From positions 3,224,001 to 3,288,000 of the forward strand of contig JAKCOZ010000040.1 of NCBI GenBank assembly GCA_022605955.1: a stretch of DNA of 64,000 nt, given 5' to 3'. A model generated the notes under the pieces. It had not been told where the DNA came from. It worked only from the letters and a program-made list of their open reading frames with translations, and did no database searches. The DNA comes from Rallus limicola. Its lineage: Eukaryota; Chordata; Aves; Gruiformes; Rallidae. This document shows, one piece after another, positions 35,301-47,002 of this stretch. The stretch's first letter is position 1. Each line of letters begins with the position of its first letter. Made by a program: the position numbers and the translations under genes.

Positions 35301-38300
35301 ATATGTTCTGAGAACAAATTAGCTGTTTATTACCTGTGTCCATGTCCTGACAGGCAGCTCAGTGATCTCAATGGTTGTAGAATCAAGGATAGACACTTCA
35401 CCACTTATCACATACTGATTAGGTCCCAGCTCATCTATTGTGCCTTTGAAATTCTTGTAACTAGGAAGCTGGGTGGAAAAGAACAGGAGTCAGCTTTGTG
35501 TGGAGCCTTCTGGCTCTAAGCACTTCCACAAACTAACGAGCAGGACACTGATTTAGAAATACATTATATTTACCATTGGCAGTGGCTCTTCTCCATCCAT
35601 CAGGCGACGGATATTATTCACAACTTCCCTGATATCAAAGTTGGGAATCTTACAGGACCAGCCAGTACCAATCCCTTCTGCCCCATTTATCAGCACCATT
35701 GGAATGATAGGCATATACCACTCAGGCTCCACACGCTGATTGTCATCATACAGGAACCTCAGGATATTGTCGTCCATCGGTGGGAAGAGCAGCCGTGCCA
35801 GCGGGCTAGAATGGAGAAGGGAATTTAAGACACAGAACAGTGACCTTCATGCAAAAACAACCCCCAGAAAACAAACCACATGAATGGAGTTTATTCCCCT
35901 CAGCCAACCTTGGCTATACAGGCTAGGTGCCTGTGATAGAAACTAGGCTTCTAAAACAGCACTCCAAGGGAGATGCATCTTCCGCAATGTCCCAGTCTCT
36001 ACTGGTTCCCTTGGCTCTGCGGGACGCTGAGCTTGTAACTTTAAGTACGACTCGGAGCTGTGTGATGTCTGGGAAGGGTCCCATTCTGCTTTCATGCAGC
36101 CAGACCCATGGCTCAAGGGATGGATTTGATCAGATTCAACCTGACTGTTGGGCTGCAGAGAGCACAGCCCTGTATTGTCAGATACCACAACTTCACCCCT
36201 TCAACTTAAGCTCTTTTTTTTTTGTCATCCTACCCAAATTTCTCCCATTTCCATATTCCCTGCCATGCCTTTCTGCTCTCCTGGGTGATAACCAAGTTTA
36301 CGAATCTGAATCTAGGATCCAAATCTCACTTCAACTGTTGCTGCTTCAAGTATGCAAGCAGTCCAGAGTTTTAATGGAAATAAGTAAATTCATTTTTCAT
36401 TTGAAATGCTGTCAGATTGACTCCTGTAATATGTAAAGAGCATTTAAGACAGTAAGAAATCTTCAACGCTAACCTGAGCATTGTAAAGATGTATCGAGGG
36501 CTGGCAGAGTCTTTCCCTCCATGCAGCCTTGTGCCAAACTGACCAATAGGCTGCAGCAAGTTGAGGTTGTTACTGCCCACAAAGTTCTGAGCCAAGTTAA
36601 TAATAGTCATCATCAGCGATGCCTGCAATAAAGGAAGGTTCAAAGCTGAAACTGCAGAATTCTTCACTGAATGGACAAAGTTAAAAGCAAAATTCACACT
36701 AAGAATATAACTGATATAGAGGATAAACTCAGCTAATAAAATAGTGGAGGAAGCTCTCACTGAAAGTGCATCTCAAGACCTTCTAAGTCTGGAACACTAG
36801 ATACACTCCAGTGACCACCATACACTGCTATCTACCTATTCTTGGAGAGCTCCAATGAAAGATCTGTTTCCCAAGAGAAGCTTAGTTTAGTGTTTCAATT
36901 CTCCTTTCCAAGGCAGAAGGCTATCAATGTCTGCCTAAAACTGTCACAGGTAAAGCATGTTCTACCCTGTTCTGCTTTTTGAATGAAATATGCTCCCATA
37001 AAGTCCTGGTAGGACAGGCACACTGACCGTTAAACAAACAAGTATTAGTAGCAGATATACAGCCATGTTGCTTTGGCTTTTCTACTCAAACATCTAATCC
37101 TGCTTTAGATAGAGGCATCTGAACTCTCAGAGGGCTTTTTTGCCTTTCACTTAAAGAGCATTTTGCACAGCCACGTCAGTTCTTACTTCACCATGATGGT
37201 ATGAGGACATCTCAGCTACAGAACCAGCCAGCTGAGCAACCTTCACCTCCCGCTTATCATTTCGTTTGAAACATGTGAAAAGAACTTTCCTTTGACCTGG
37301 CTTCAAACCTGTGTGAGAAAGGAAAGACCTTGTGATTAGATCATACATGTTTCACTTCACTTCTACTCCCTCTTAGACACCTCAAGAGTCTGCACCAGGA
37401 GTAAGGTATTTGGGATAATATACTACAAAATGGACAAGATGTTTAATAAAGATTAAAAAACTTGGACAGCAGAAAACAGACCTCAGAACACTGGCTCTGA
37501 AAGCTCTGCAGGTTGTCCTCAGTCTGATGATACAACACACACCCATTTATCAAGTGCTGGGGAATGTACTGTGCAGAATCATTGCCTTGAGGTAACTTAC
37601 CATCAACAAGTGATGGGATTGATCTCTCATTATCCGAGTTGGAGAACAGCACTAACTCCTTGTTGATGAAGTCATTGTATGTCAGGTAACTAGTATTTTT
37701 CCCATATAGGTATTCCTAGGAAAAACAGGTGTGAGATTGCCTTAACTTAGTGAGTTATCACTGCTTGAGCTATCATTGCCCTATTGATGAAGTAATTTGA
37801 AAGACAGAGTTTAAAAATGGAATTAACTGTTGGACAATTGACAATGAGATTACACTGATGAGAGAAGCAGCTGCTCTGCAAAATCCTGAAACATTTTAAC
37901 TGTCCTGTAATCCAGTGATTGACTGTGCTGTGTGCAGTTCAAGCAAGCCAGAATGAAGCTGAGAACAGCCCCAGGGAGAGAGAGGAAACTGGTTTCCTTC
38001 CTTTTACCTCTGGCACACCATGCAGCTTCCGTTGTCTTCTATCCTCCATGAAATTAGTCAGCCACTCCTTTCGCTCTTCTACCTTCTTCTTGCTAAAGGC
38101 CTGTGGATTTCACAATGAAAAGGAACTTGGTTCTAGGACATGGTGGTGGGAGCTGCTGCACCACTTGAGAAAGAGAGCATGCAGGAAGAGTTTACCCAGG
38201 AAAATAGCCAAGTAACGCATTATACAGGCTGACTAAATAGCCAAAGTGTAATAAAAGGTTCTTGTAGCTAAATATATTAGGAGTATAATTTCCATCAGTC

Positions 38301-41300
38301 TTTAGGAGACATATGGTAGTTAGGTGTAAATGTATTTTTAACATAATAAGAGAAAACTAATCAGATTTCCTTAATAATTAATATTTTTTGGGGAAAAAAA
38401 AGTGGATTTTTTGGTCTTGGCTAATAGCTCAGAAGACTCAAGAGTCAATTTCTATTGAAGGTTAAGAAGTTCACAGAAGCAAGGACTGTTTTAATCCACT
38501 AGTGAACTATTTCACAAGAAAATCAGGGGAGAAAAGAAAAGTCTAAGTTGGAGAATATTGCAGCAGAACACACAGAAAAATGTAAAAGGAATATTTACTA
38601 TTGTGTCTGAAAATGTCAATTGGTTTGTAGCGATTAGTTTGTTCTGAGCTATATTTAAAAACCATCATTAAAAGGGTGCTCTTGGCCTGAGGTCCGTGGA
38701 CAGATTTGCTTCTATGGGTTAGACTAAAGCTGTAGCCTTGGTAACAAAGAGATTGTCTCAAGCCCAAAGGCCTCTAAGAGCATTTTAAGAGAAAATACAG
38801 AGCACTCTCAGCAGAAGAATACCAAAGGTAGTAAGTCAGCAATTAAATCAAGTGTTAGTTACCAGGGTGATCGCAGCATCATCTTCAGGACCAGAATATT
38901 TGAAGCCAATTCGATGTCTGGCCATATCTGCAAAGTATTCTTTAGCCTCCTTCGATGTGCTGGTACCCAAACCTGCAGAGACAATACTAATGAATCCCAG
39001 TAACTTCTTCCTTTAGTCAAATTATAGTTCAAAGAAATATTTTGCTCTGTGTACTTTGTAATGCATCATAAAAACATACAGCAAGGTGATGACTTACTGA
39101 AAACTTAGGTTACGTTAAATGTCACTGTATCCCTTTGTCTACAAACCTTTGTAGTACTTGATTTTCCACGAATTGTAGTTCTGTGTATTGCTTTTCCATT
39201 CTTCAAATTCAGGAATGCTGTAGAAGGCAATTTCTTCTTTGTTTTTAGAGACCTATGAAGAAGAAATATTTTAACTGTGAAATGAGAGGCAGATTTAGGC
39301 CAACGCATCCTTCCTTGTTCACCTTACCATGTACCCAGCCCATACCTTTATGATAGGAGTAATAAATTCCTCCAAAAAGTTGTGTTTTAGAAGAGATGGC
39401 CAGTTGTGATGGATGAAGTTAATCAGCAAACCTTTGATGTGTGATCCATCTTGATCCTGATTTAAAAAGAAAGAATAAGACATATTTAATCACGGACACG
39501 ATGAAGGTGCTGATTGTTAGAGCTTAACAGAAAATGATTCTATAATTCCAGCTGACTGTCCCTAATAGCCTTAATTTCTAAAAAAGTGACTGTGCATTGT
39601 TGAACTTCTCTTCAAAATCAAGAGAAACAGAAAAAGCACATTCTTGGTGACTCAAAAGGCATCAAGGACTGGTGAAAGACCTTGAATTGTCAGGCTGGAA
39701 AGACGGCATTTATCTATTTGGTGGTGCTGTTCCCCTCTCTACTTTATCTGTTTGTTTTGTGACTGAAAAGACATTATGACCCACTAAAATACAGAATGAT
39801 AAAAAGAAATGAATACAGAGGATTAGGTATAACAGTGGCACTGGGAGAAAGGCAGCGTTTTCTTCCTTCATCTGTACTCTAGTGTTGGATTCCACCCCCC
39901 AACCCCCCCAACTTTGAATTTTAGTGAACCCAACCTGATCTGTCATAATCATAATCTTTCCATAGCGAAGAGTCTTTAAAGATTCTTGATCTTCATAGTT
40001 CTTTTTATATTGCAGACCCATAATTTTGATGATGTTGTTGATTTCAGCATTTTCCATAATCTGGAAAAGATCACACAGAATAAAAACTTGGCTTTCAGAC
40101 TGAAAACGTAGCTCAAAGCAGCCTAAAGTTCTCTGTAACAGGACTTGATCAATACTGCCCCTTAACCAGTGAGGCAGGCTGAAGATAAGACTAGACTCAG
40201 GCATTTTAGGACACTACTGCCTGGAGTTACCTGGGATTTTAAAAGATTTTCCAACTAACCTGCTTATGAGAAGCTTCCCTGACGTTGAGTATTTTCCCAC
40301 GAAGGGGAAATACTCCATATTTGTCTCTTCCAACCACTCCTAGGCCGGACACAGCCAGTGTTTTGGCTGAGTCTCCCTCGGTCAGGATGAGTGTACAATC
40401 TAAAGAATTCCTGCTGCCTAAAAACCAAAAGAACCCAAAAAAGCCAAGTCAGTTTCAGAAGTGAAATCGAAACCTGCAGATTCACAAGCTACCTTCTCCA
40501 TGATCCTTACAGGTCCCTTCCAACTCTCTATGTTCTATGATTCTATGTACAGGTTTTGTTGCACTATGCATAGTAAATGGAACTGTAAAATGGGGATAAA
40601 CTATAATTACAGATTTTATTTTCCCTTAGGAAGAAATTCTTTCATTTGCTTAATGAACAAGTTTTAACTACTTTTGAATGAATTGGTTACAAAGGATGTA
40701 AAGCACTTACCAGCATCATTGGCATCATCCAGCTTAGGAACACCCTTAATCTTGGTGTGTTTCACAGCCGAGCATTTCTTATTCAGCTGGCTCTGAGCTT
40801 TAAATTTTACCCAGTTTAGGATACTTTCAACAATGCCACAGCCAACTGCCTGCAATACAAAAAGTAACCCCAAAATACTGTGGGTAAAAGCCTTAAAGAT
40901 GACAGAATTTTAAGGCAAGATACTTTGAAAGTATCTATTTGCCACATGAAACATAAGATGCAGTTTTACAGACATCTCTATCTGTGTATGTAAATACTTA
41001 CACCCTTAATAAATTTTTCACTCAGTTTACAAGTTGAGCCAAAGTTCTTTGCCTGTAAAGTCATGTTCTCCTTAGTCTGAGAGTCAAAGGTTGGGTTTTC
41101 AATTAAGGCATTCACGAAAATCCACATGTGGTTCTTCACCTATGGTTAAATACAACAAGCATCACAGTTTATACAGGCTCTTCTCAGTACCAGCAGTGCA
41201 CCCTGACAGCAGGGAAACCCCTGGTTGTCACTGTATGGTTTTGAAATTTCCAAGAGGTCTTGAAAGAATTTAGGACAGCAATGACACATGATTTAGGATG

Positions 41301-44300
41301 TGAAGGAATCAGAAGTGCTCAGCCCAGCTAAATGTTACCTAACAGATCTGAGGCTTAGCACATTTATGCTGACTTACAGTGCTTTGATTAAAAATACATC
41401 AGCCAAGTATGAGAAGGCTGTTAGTGGGCTTAAACTGGCCAATATTAGAATTCTATAATTAGTGATTTATCTATATTGTCTGCACAACAGAAATAGGTGT
41501 TATTAATTAACGTAGTAATGCAGTAAGCTGTAGTTACAATTTGCAATAACGCTTGAGTTGTGGTTCCCAGTGGGGAAATTCTGATGTCGTACCTGAAAAG
41601 GCTTCACTCCCACGCCATTTTTGTTCTTCTTTTTCACAACATCAATGAGTTTAGTCACAATCTGGTCAGCTACATAATCAATGTGCCTGCCACCCTAAGG
41701 GGAGAGGAGACCTGGTGGTGATTCCATGTTAAAACCCCCAGTATGCAATCCATTGGAAACCTCCACCATAGCCTGGTCAACATTAAGCGACTCAGTATTT
41801 CAGACTAATTTTGAAAGTAACTAAGGATATTAACGATGAAGAACATGGAATTATCTTGACTAAATAAACTAAAGAGGGGTTACCTTTGTGGTGGCAATGC
41901 TGTTGACAAAGCTGACTTGCTGGAAGCCTTTTTCACTCAAAGTCAAACACACTTCCCACCTAGAGTTGACTTCCTCGTGGATAACCTTAAGTGCATTACC
42001 GGTTTCATCTACTTTGTCCTTCAGGTAGAGGTCCACATAACTGCGGAATCCTTTCACCTGCACACAGATGAAAGCAGACAGCTTGTTTACAACAGCTCCT
42101 ATAAATACTTCATATCCTCCTGAAAAACGGGCAGAGAAATCGCTCCTGCAAATTTTCCCTTTCAAATGTGTAAGGACATAAACTGCTTCAACAAAATCTC
42201 ATTGTTTAAATGGCATGAGAAAGAGAGATATTCCTCTTCCTTTTAAATTCTCACTTACAGGCAATCTCTGTCCATTCAGGAAAACTTTGACATCTTTTGT
42301 GGATCCAGCAATATCATACGCTCTTCGAGACATTAGGGCTACAATGTCTTTATCAAGAACGGTCATTTTGAATTTTGACAGATCAGGCTGGAAGGTGACA
42401 CACGTGTAATCTTCTCCATCGAAGTATTTCAGCTTCATTTCACCAGCCTTCCCCATGTTGTCTGTCCAGGTCTGAGAAAAGGAAGTTTTGTGAGTTGCAA
42501 GTCTAACACCCACCAGTAACTAGCTTTGGTTTTGAAAGCAATAAGTTCATTTACAAGTTTTAAATACTTTCAACTTCAAAGCCAAGAAAACAACACTGGT
42601 TAAAAACTAAATTCTGCTCATTTCATGACTCATTTCAATTATATTTCAATTACATTTGGCCATACAGTAACCATGGTACAAATTTATTCTAATCACAGTG
42701 TATTGAATGTAAGTTACATCTAGATTTTTGGGAGCAAAAACTTATTTGAAAATCTCAGGGATACCCTGAGAAAGAAGGGTTCACACCTGCTTGAATAACT
42801 TCTTGTATTCACGACACGCAGTTTCAACAGTAAATTTTTTGCTAAATATGTTGCACAGTTTGGCTCCATAACCATTTCGCCCACCTAGAATTAGAAGGAA
42901 AACAGACTTGTGTTACCACCTTTGCTCAAAACCCAAAAGAACTCCAGAGTAACAGGAGTCCAGCCACTTCATCACAAAGTATAACCCTCGATAAGCAACA
43001 ATATTCTACAAACTCATTACACGACTACACACACATCTTTAATTGGGTTTTTTCCTGTTCTCCATGTTTGTCACTAGAAAACAGACCATGGAGCCTTCTC
43101 TGATGGACTCACAACACTGTTTTGGCATTGCACCAAGGGGCCCCTTCCTCCCATTTATTTTCAGTTCACATTTAAACTGTCCAGGCTGCTCAGAAGCATC
43201 AGCACATCTTGAGTGTCTTCCCTACCTGTGACTTTCTTTTCATTATCATCATAGTTGCTGGATGTTAATAGCTGTCCAAAGATAAGAGCGGGCACATAGA
43301 CCTTCTCCACTTTATGTTCAACAACTGGAATACCTTTCCCATTGTTCCATACACTGATTGTGTTATTCTCTCTAGAGAGGATGAAAAACAAAAAAAAAGT
43401 AAAAATAAAGTGTGTTTTTAAGGCTGTGAAGGACTGAGCTACAAAATGAGTACTGCCCAAAAGCTCTGGGGAAAAGCCACCATTTCATCGCGAGCAACTC
43501 GCTGCTCAGCAAATGCGGGAACAGCCAGCAGAGGGAGGGCAAGTCAACAGAAACCCCAGATCTGCGGAGAGTGTCTATGAAACGGACCTTGCCTCCCCAT
43601 AAAAATCCTCTATCTGTGTTCAGTGACGGAATAAAAAGGTTGTGAGATGAAGAACATAGGAAAAAGTCCACGAGGGAAAGCAACAGTCAGAAAGCAGCCA
43701 CTTCACCAGTGTGCTCTCTGTAAGAGAGCAAGGGAGTGAACAAAGAAGGAAGCTTTCACAACGGGTGAATTACTTTTGGCCTAACTTGGATTGGCCTCGT
43801 GGCAGAGCCCTCCCAACACCGCACCAGCTTTAGCAGGAGGAGGGAGGAAATCTAACACAGAGTCGGGAAAGCAATGAGCAACAATGAAATCGAACTTACA
43901 CATCAATTGTAACTTTAATGCACGACATGCTTTTATCCCTCTGCTTGTTGTCTGCAGCATTGACTAGAATGGAAAAACTATTGTTATAGTAGAACGAATG
44001 CAAAAATCCAATACAGCATCACTAATGATCATTTCAGCACACAAATAAAGATGAGTGCTACAAACTAACATAAAAGGAAGAATTTGGGGCTGTGGAACTG
44101 ATTCTGTGATGGAGCATGCTACCCTGCTGCGATGAATAGCCTCCTATTAAGTAGTGCTGATGGAAGGACATTACTGTCCAGTGTTTCCAAGCACAATAAA
44201 CAAACAGGCACCCCATGAACACCATCCATCAGATTACACAGTGGATGTTACTCGGTCAAACACGCAATGGGATAAAAGTACACCTGATAAGTTCTTAGGT

Positions 44301-45111
44301 TTGGTTCCAGTTTCTTAAAGACACTTGGCACGCGTTAACAACTTAATCATTGACTCCAGTGATGGGTCCCTTACCCAGAATCTCATCGAAGATTTTGTAT
44401 AAGCCAGGCACAAAGGTCACATCTCTGCAGTTGAGGCCCACGTCCTCATCGAAAACCCACATTTGCTGAAGAGAAGGCAAGAGATACGTTAAGGCTGCCG
44501 GGCTGCCGCCTCTTCCATGCCACCAGTCTGTGAAGCAGCAGCTTTATAAAGTATTTGGGAACGATCCCACGCGGCTCAGCCCCAGCCCTGGTCCCCCCCG
44601 CCCCACCTACGCACCTGGGTGACCAGCTCCACGGAGCCGATGTAGGTGTCGGGCCGGAGCAGGATGTGCTCCAGCTGCGTCTTCTTTTGGTAGATGTGCT
44701 CCACCGAGAGCTGCTTCTTGGTGCCATCGCCCTTGGGCAGGCGGGCGTTCTCGTCCGCAGGCTGCTCGAGGAGAGAGGAGCGGCGGTGAGGGGCTACGTG
44801 GACCGGGCGCCGAGCTGGGGGGGCCGAGTGGGATTGGGTGGGGGCAGCCGGGAACGGGCCTGGGCGGAGGGAAATCCCGACGCGGTACCGGAAGAGGGAG
44901 AGAGCCGGGTGGGGAAGGAGGCCGCGGGTGAAGGAAACCCCAGAGGGGCCCGGGGAAGCCGGGGGAAGGGGCCGCGGGGGACCGCGGGAGGCTGCGAGAG
45001 GGCGCGGCGGAGGAACCCGAAGCCCTGCGGGACGAGGAACCGAGGGCGATAGCGGAGGCGGCGGGGCACCAAACGCACTCGGAGCGGCGGCGGGGACTCC
45101 AGGAGCTCCAT
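25965..45111 (-). CDS. TOP2A: DNA topoisomerase II alpha, complete gene (35 coding exons, 1554 aa)
   Basis: ATP-dependent type IIA topoisomerase that passes one duplex through a transient double-strand break. It acts in the nucleus and on mitotic chromosomes to decatenate and condense DNA. I joined 35 exons from the ATG at 45109-45111 to TGA at 25965-25967; every intron is GT-AG and every phase closes, giving 4665 nt. Exon coordinates are in the three domain entries. The start codon is in a Kozak context (CCGCCATGG). The frame is open upstream to another ATG at 45280-45282, but that lies upstream of the proximal CCAAT boxes and is unlikely to be transcribed. The other paralogue, TOP2B, is excluded by the RARA-GJD3-IGFBP4 synteny and the alpha-type tail. 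Confidence 0.98.
28804..29442 (-). mobile_element. CR1 LINE 3' fragment, about 640 bp, in a TOP2A intron
   Basis: The + strand begins TCATAGAATGGTCTGGGTTG and runs through GGAAGGGACC, CCAACCCCCTGCC, CAGCCTGTTCCAGC, CTCTTCTCCAGGCTGA and CCAGCTCTGGACACAGGACT, the reverse complement of the avian CR1 3' region. The 3' end is at the low coordinate, so the element is on the - strand (same sense as TOP2A). It is 5'-truncated and has no intact ORF. It lies between exons 31 and 30. Confidence 0.93.
30213..30500 (-). mobile_element. CR1 LINE 3' fragment, about 290 bp, in a TOP2A intron
   Basis: CACAGAATCCCAGACTGG, GGCAGGGACACCTC, CCAGCCTTGGACACCTCCAGG and GAATTTCTAATATCCAACC on the + strand are the reverse complement of the CR1 tail, more diverged than the copy at 28.8 kb. 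It is 5'-truncated. It lies between exons 29 and 28. Confidence 0.9.
30583..30644. repeat. Two-copy tandem repeat, about 31-base unit, in a TOP2A intron
   Basis: CTGGGTGCTGAGGG followed by CAGAACTGGA occurs twice in tandem with only a few differences, directly beside the CR1 fragment. Confidence 0.7.
32891..40417 (-). CDS. TOP2A: TOP2A exons 12-25: TOPRIM, winged-helix and tower cleavage core
   Basis: Exons (high to low): 40260-40417, 39935-40060, 39346-39456, 39147-39252, 38863-38972, 38008-38100, 37601-37715, 37187-37308, 36474-36622, 35574-35805, 35334-35468, 35009-35209, 34285-34480, 32891-32982, residues about 449-1097. The TOPRIM Mg2+ site is EGDSAKTL (Glu462) and MTDQ/DQDGSH (Asp542, 544, 546, split across exons 13-14). 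The catalytic tyrosine is Tyr806 in SPRYIFTML (exon 20), next to the [14 protein letters not shown] segment. All are one residue higher than human numbering. This part cuts and religates the G-segment and is the target of etoposide-type poisons. Confidence 0.96.
32983..34284 (-). other. TOP2A: Long TOP2A intron 24 (1.3 kb)
   Basis: The intron between exon 24 (34285-34480) and exon 25 (32891-32982) is one of the longest in the gene. It is unique, AT-balanced sequence with no recognised repeat, RNA gene or hidden exon. Confidence 0.6.
40495..40548 (+). mobile_element. Short CR1 LINE 3'-end fragment
   Basis: TCCTTACAGGTCCCTTCCAACTC is close to the CR1 3' tail in sense orientation (split here as TCCTTACAGG and TCCCTTCCAACTC). 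It ends in the diagnostic TTCTATGATTCTATG octamer-type repeat. About 55 bp, + strand, in the intron after exon 11 of TOP2A. Confidence 0.85.
40711..45111 (-). CDS. TOP2A: TOP2A exons 1-11: N-terminal GHKL ATPase and transducer region
   Basis: Exons (high to low): 45079-45111, 44615-44761, 44375-44465, 43900-43963, 43226-43371, 42787-42884, 42259-42471, 41884-42057, 41593-41694, 41002-41139, 40711-40849, residues 1-448. Exon 1 encodes only 11 residues ([11 protein letters not shown]). Visible motifs: [11 protein letters not shown] (N-box with the ATP-Mg Asn, spanning exons 3-4), [17 protein letters not shown] (ATP-binding Gly loop, spanning exons 5-6) and SQTKENM (QTK loop Lys contacting the gamma phosphate, exon 10). 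ATP binding closes the N-gate dimer. No substitution of a key residue was seen. Confidence 0.95.
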
Positions 45112-45114
45112 GGC

Positions 45115-45370
45115 GGCTGCAGGTGCTGCTGAGCGGCGGCGATGGCGGCCCCCAACTGCCCGGCGGATTTCAAACCTCTGCTCAGCCCGCCGAAACCCTC
45201 CGCCAATCCCCGCCCGCGGGCCCCCCGCGCCGCACCAATTGCAGCGGGAGGGCGGGGACACGGCGCGCGCCCCTTCCCTCACTCTCTCCGGTCACAAGGC
45301 GCTCCGGCCATTTAAATCAGCCACTCAGAAGACAGAGCTGTGGAACGGGCAGCGGCAAGTGGCCAATAGA
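45115..45370 (-). promoter_or_regulatory. TOP2A: TOP2A promoter: three inverted CCAAT boxes, CHR and GC boxes
   Basis: The + strand reads CCAAT at 45203-45207, 45235-45239 and 45363-45367, so all three are inverted (ATTGG) relative to the gene; the first two are 32 bases apart. TTCAAA at 45169-45174 reads TTTGAA on the - strand, the CHR consensus, about 30 bases from the proximal CCAAT. GC boxes lie between. Inverted CCAAT boxes bound by NF-Y plus a CHR bound by MuvB/DREAM complexes are how mammalian TOP2A is restricted to G2/M. There is no TATA box at a suitable distance. The start site is probably 45.14-45.18 kb. Confidence 0.8.
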
Positions 45371-45804
45371 AGAGCGAGGGCGCTGCTCGGCGGGATCGGT
45401 GCCCGCCCCGTTCGTTGTGGGTTGCGCTGGGCCGAGCGGGTAGCGGCTGGGGGTGGTGGGGACCGCTTGGCTGGGCCTGGGGCAGCTGGCCCGGCCCTGA
45501 GTTTCACCCGGGGGCGCTGGGCGGGCCCTGGAACACACTAGGTGGGTCCCGGAGATATGCTGGGGACACTGGGACGCACTGGGCAGGTCCTGGGGACACT
45601 GGGGCACACTGGACAGGCTCTGGGGGCACTGGGGCTCAGCGCTGCCTCTTCCCCACGCCCTGGTGTGTGCTCCCGTGTGTAGCCCCCAGGGCTGGCTGCA
45701 GCACGTCTCCCCTCCCACCCTCTTGCTGCAGCAGGCGAAGTCCTGGATCAGCCCCCCCCCACCCCAAACCCCCTCATCTGTAAGAGACCACCAAGTGCCA
45801 CCCA
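45371..45804. repeat. Spacer between TOP2A promoter and collagen 3' end, with a 30-base tandem repeat
   Basis: From 45560 a unit CTGGGGACACTGGG...CAGGTC of 30 bases repeats about three times (45560-45640), with a more degenerate copy upstream. The rest of the spacer is GC-rich with no recognised gene. Confidence 0.65.
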
Positions 45805-45823
45805 AGCCACCGGCATTTGGTGA

Positions 45824-45829
45824 TTTATT
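45824..45829 (-). terminator. Polyadenylation signal of the collagen gene
   Basis: TTTATT on the + strand is AATAAA on the - strand, 224 bases past the collagen stop codon. It is the first canonical signal downstream, so the 3' UTR is short. Confidence 0.75.
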
Positions 45830-46052
45830 TTTGGGCAGCAGCAGCATTTGCTGCACTTGGAGGCATAGGGGGGTGGCCAGGCACAGCCTGGTATCCCCCT
45901 GCCTCCCAAAGGGCACAGATGGGGACACACACAGCACAGCCAGGCCAAGGGGTCAGCATCCTCCTGGAGCTCCAATGCTGCAGTTCTGCCCCCCCACGCT
46001 GTCCATGGGGCCCCACGGGATGGGGAGGCTGCCTAGGGCATGTGTCTGGGGG

Positions 46053-47002
46053 TCACCACATGTGCCGGTAGGGAAAGGCCACCTCCACACAGAGTACCAC
46101 CAACTCCATGGAGCAGTTGTGCCGCTCCCCTGCCAGCAGCCTGCTGTCGCCCAGGGGGGCAGCCAAACCCTCCCCAGGGCCGGAGCTGCGCCAGCCCTGG
46201 CAGTCCCGCCGGCGGGCATGGCTGCCCCGTGGTGTGGATCCATGCCAGGCCAGCCGTTGAGGCCTGTGGATGGGGAGAGGGGTTGAGAGGGGCTGGGGGG
46301 ACACCCTCCGGGGCACTTCCAGCTCTTTGCCCCAGCTCCTGCATCCATGCCAGCAGCGGGGGCTGGGGTACCATGACCCCCACTCTGGTTTCTGGAGCAG
46401 GAGCATTTGGTCCAGGACACCCTGATGGTGCCTGCCCCGCCGCCAGACTCACCAGAGAGGATCTGCCAGGACGTCGCGCCCATTGAAAGAGTAGATGGGG
46501 CCCTGTGGGCTGGCACCAGCTTGGCCCTCGAAGAGGGAACTCCAGGACCTGGCCAGGAGCTGGCCCTGCAGGCACAAGTGACAGTGCTGAGACAGGGCCC
46601 AGGGTGCCAGGACAATGCCCTTGTCCCAGTTACTTGTGGGTAAAAACTTGCTCTGGGTTTCTCCTGGCTCCCCAAACCATAAAAGCTGAGCACAGCTGGG
46701 ATGCAGCAGCCCTCATGTGGGACTGGGCAAGGCTCTCATCGCCACGGCTCACTGGCGATCACGGGGCTTTGCTGCCAGCAGCCCCCACAGAAGACCAGGG
46801 TACCTGCCTTCAGGTTGACAACAGGGAGGGTTCTGTCTGTCCTCTTGACGATGGACACCAGGTCCTGGGTGGGGGCCGACAGGAATGCCCGGAAAGTGCC
46901 ATAGAGCTGAGCCTCCTGGGACTGCCGGTAGCACTGCAGGTCTGCGCCCCGGATCCCGCTCATGTCGCCAGCAAGGGGCACGTTCAGGGCAGCCAGGCGG
47001 AG
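46053..47002 (-). CDS. Collagen exons 19-21: complete endostatin domain
   Basis: Exons: 46808-47002, 46453-46565, 46053-46263, residues 658-829 (172 aa). Signature segments are [67 protein letters not shown] and the C-terminal [12 protein letters not shown]. They align without large gaps to human endostatin ([64 protein letters not shown]). All four disulfide cysteines are present. The N-terminal zinc-binding histidines of the collagen XVIII endostatin are absent. Joining exon 19 to 20 in frame needs a GC donor at 46806-46807. If released, this fragment could act like endostatin/restin; that is inference. Confidence 0.92.

Noticed and set aside
45109..45282. In-frame upstream ATG giving TOP2A a 57-residue extension
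   Set aside because: It lies upstream of the proximal CCAAT boxes and CHR, so it should be outside the transcript; the ATG at 45111 has the better Kozak context and a TOP2A-like exon 1.
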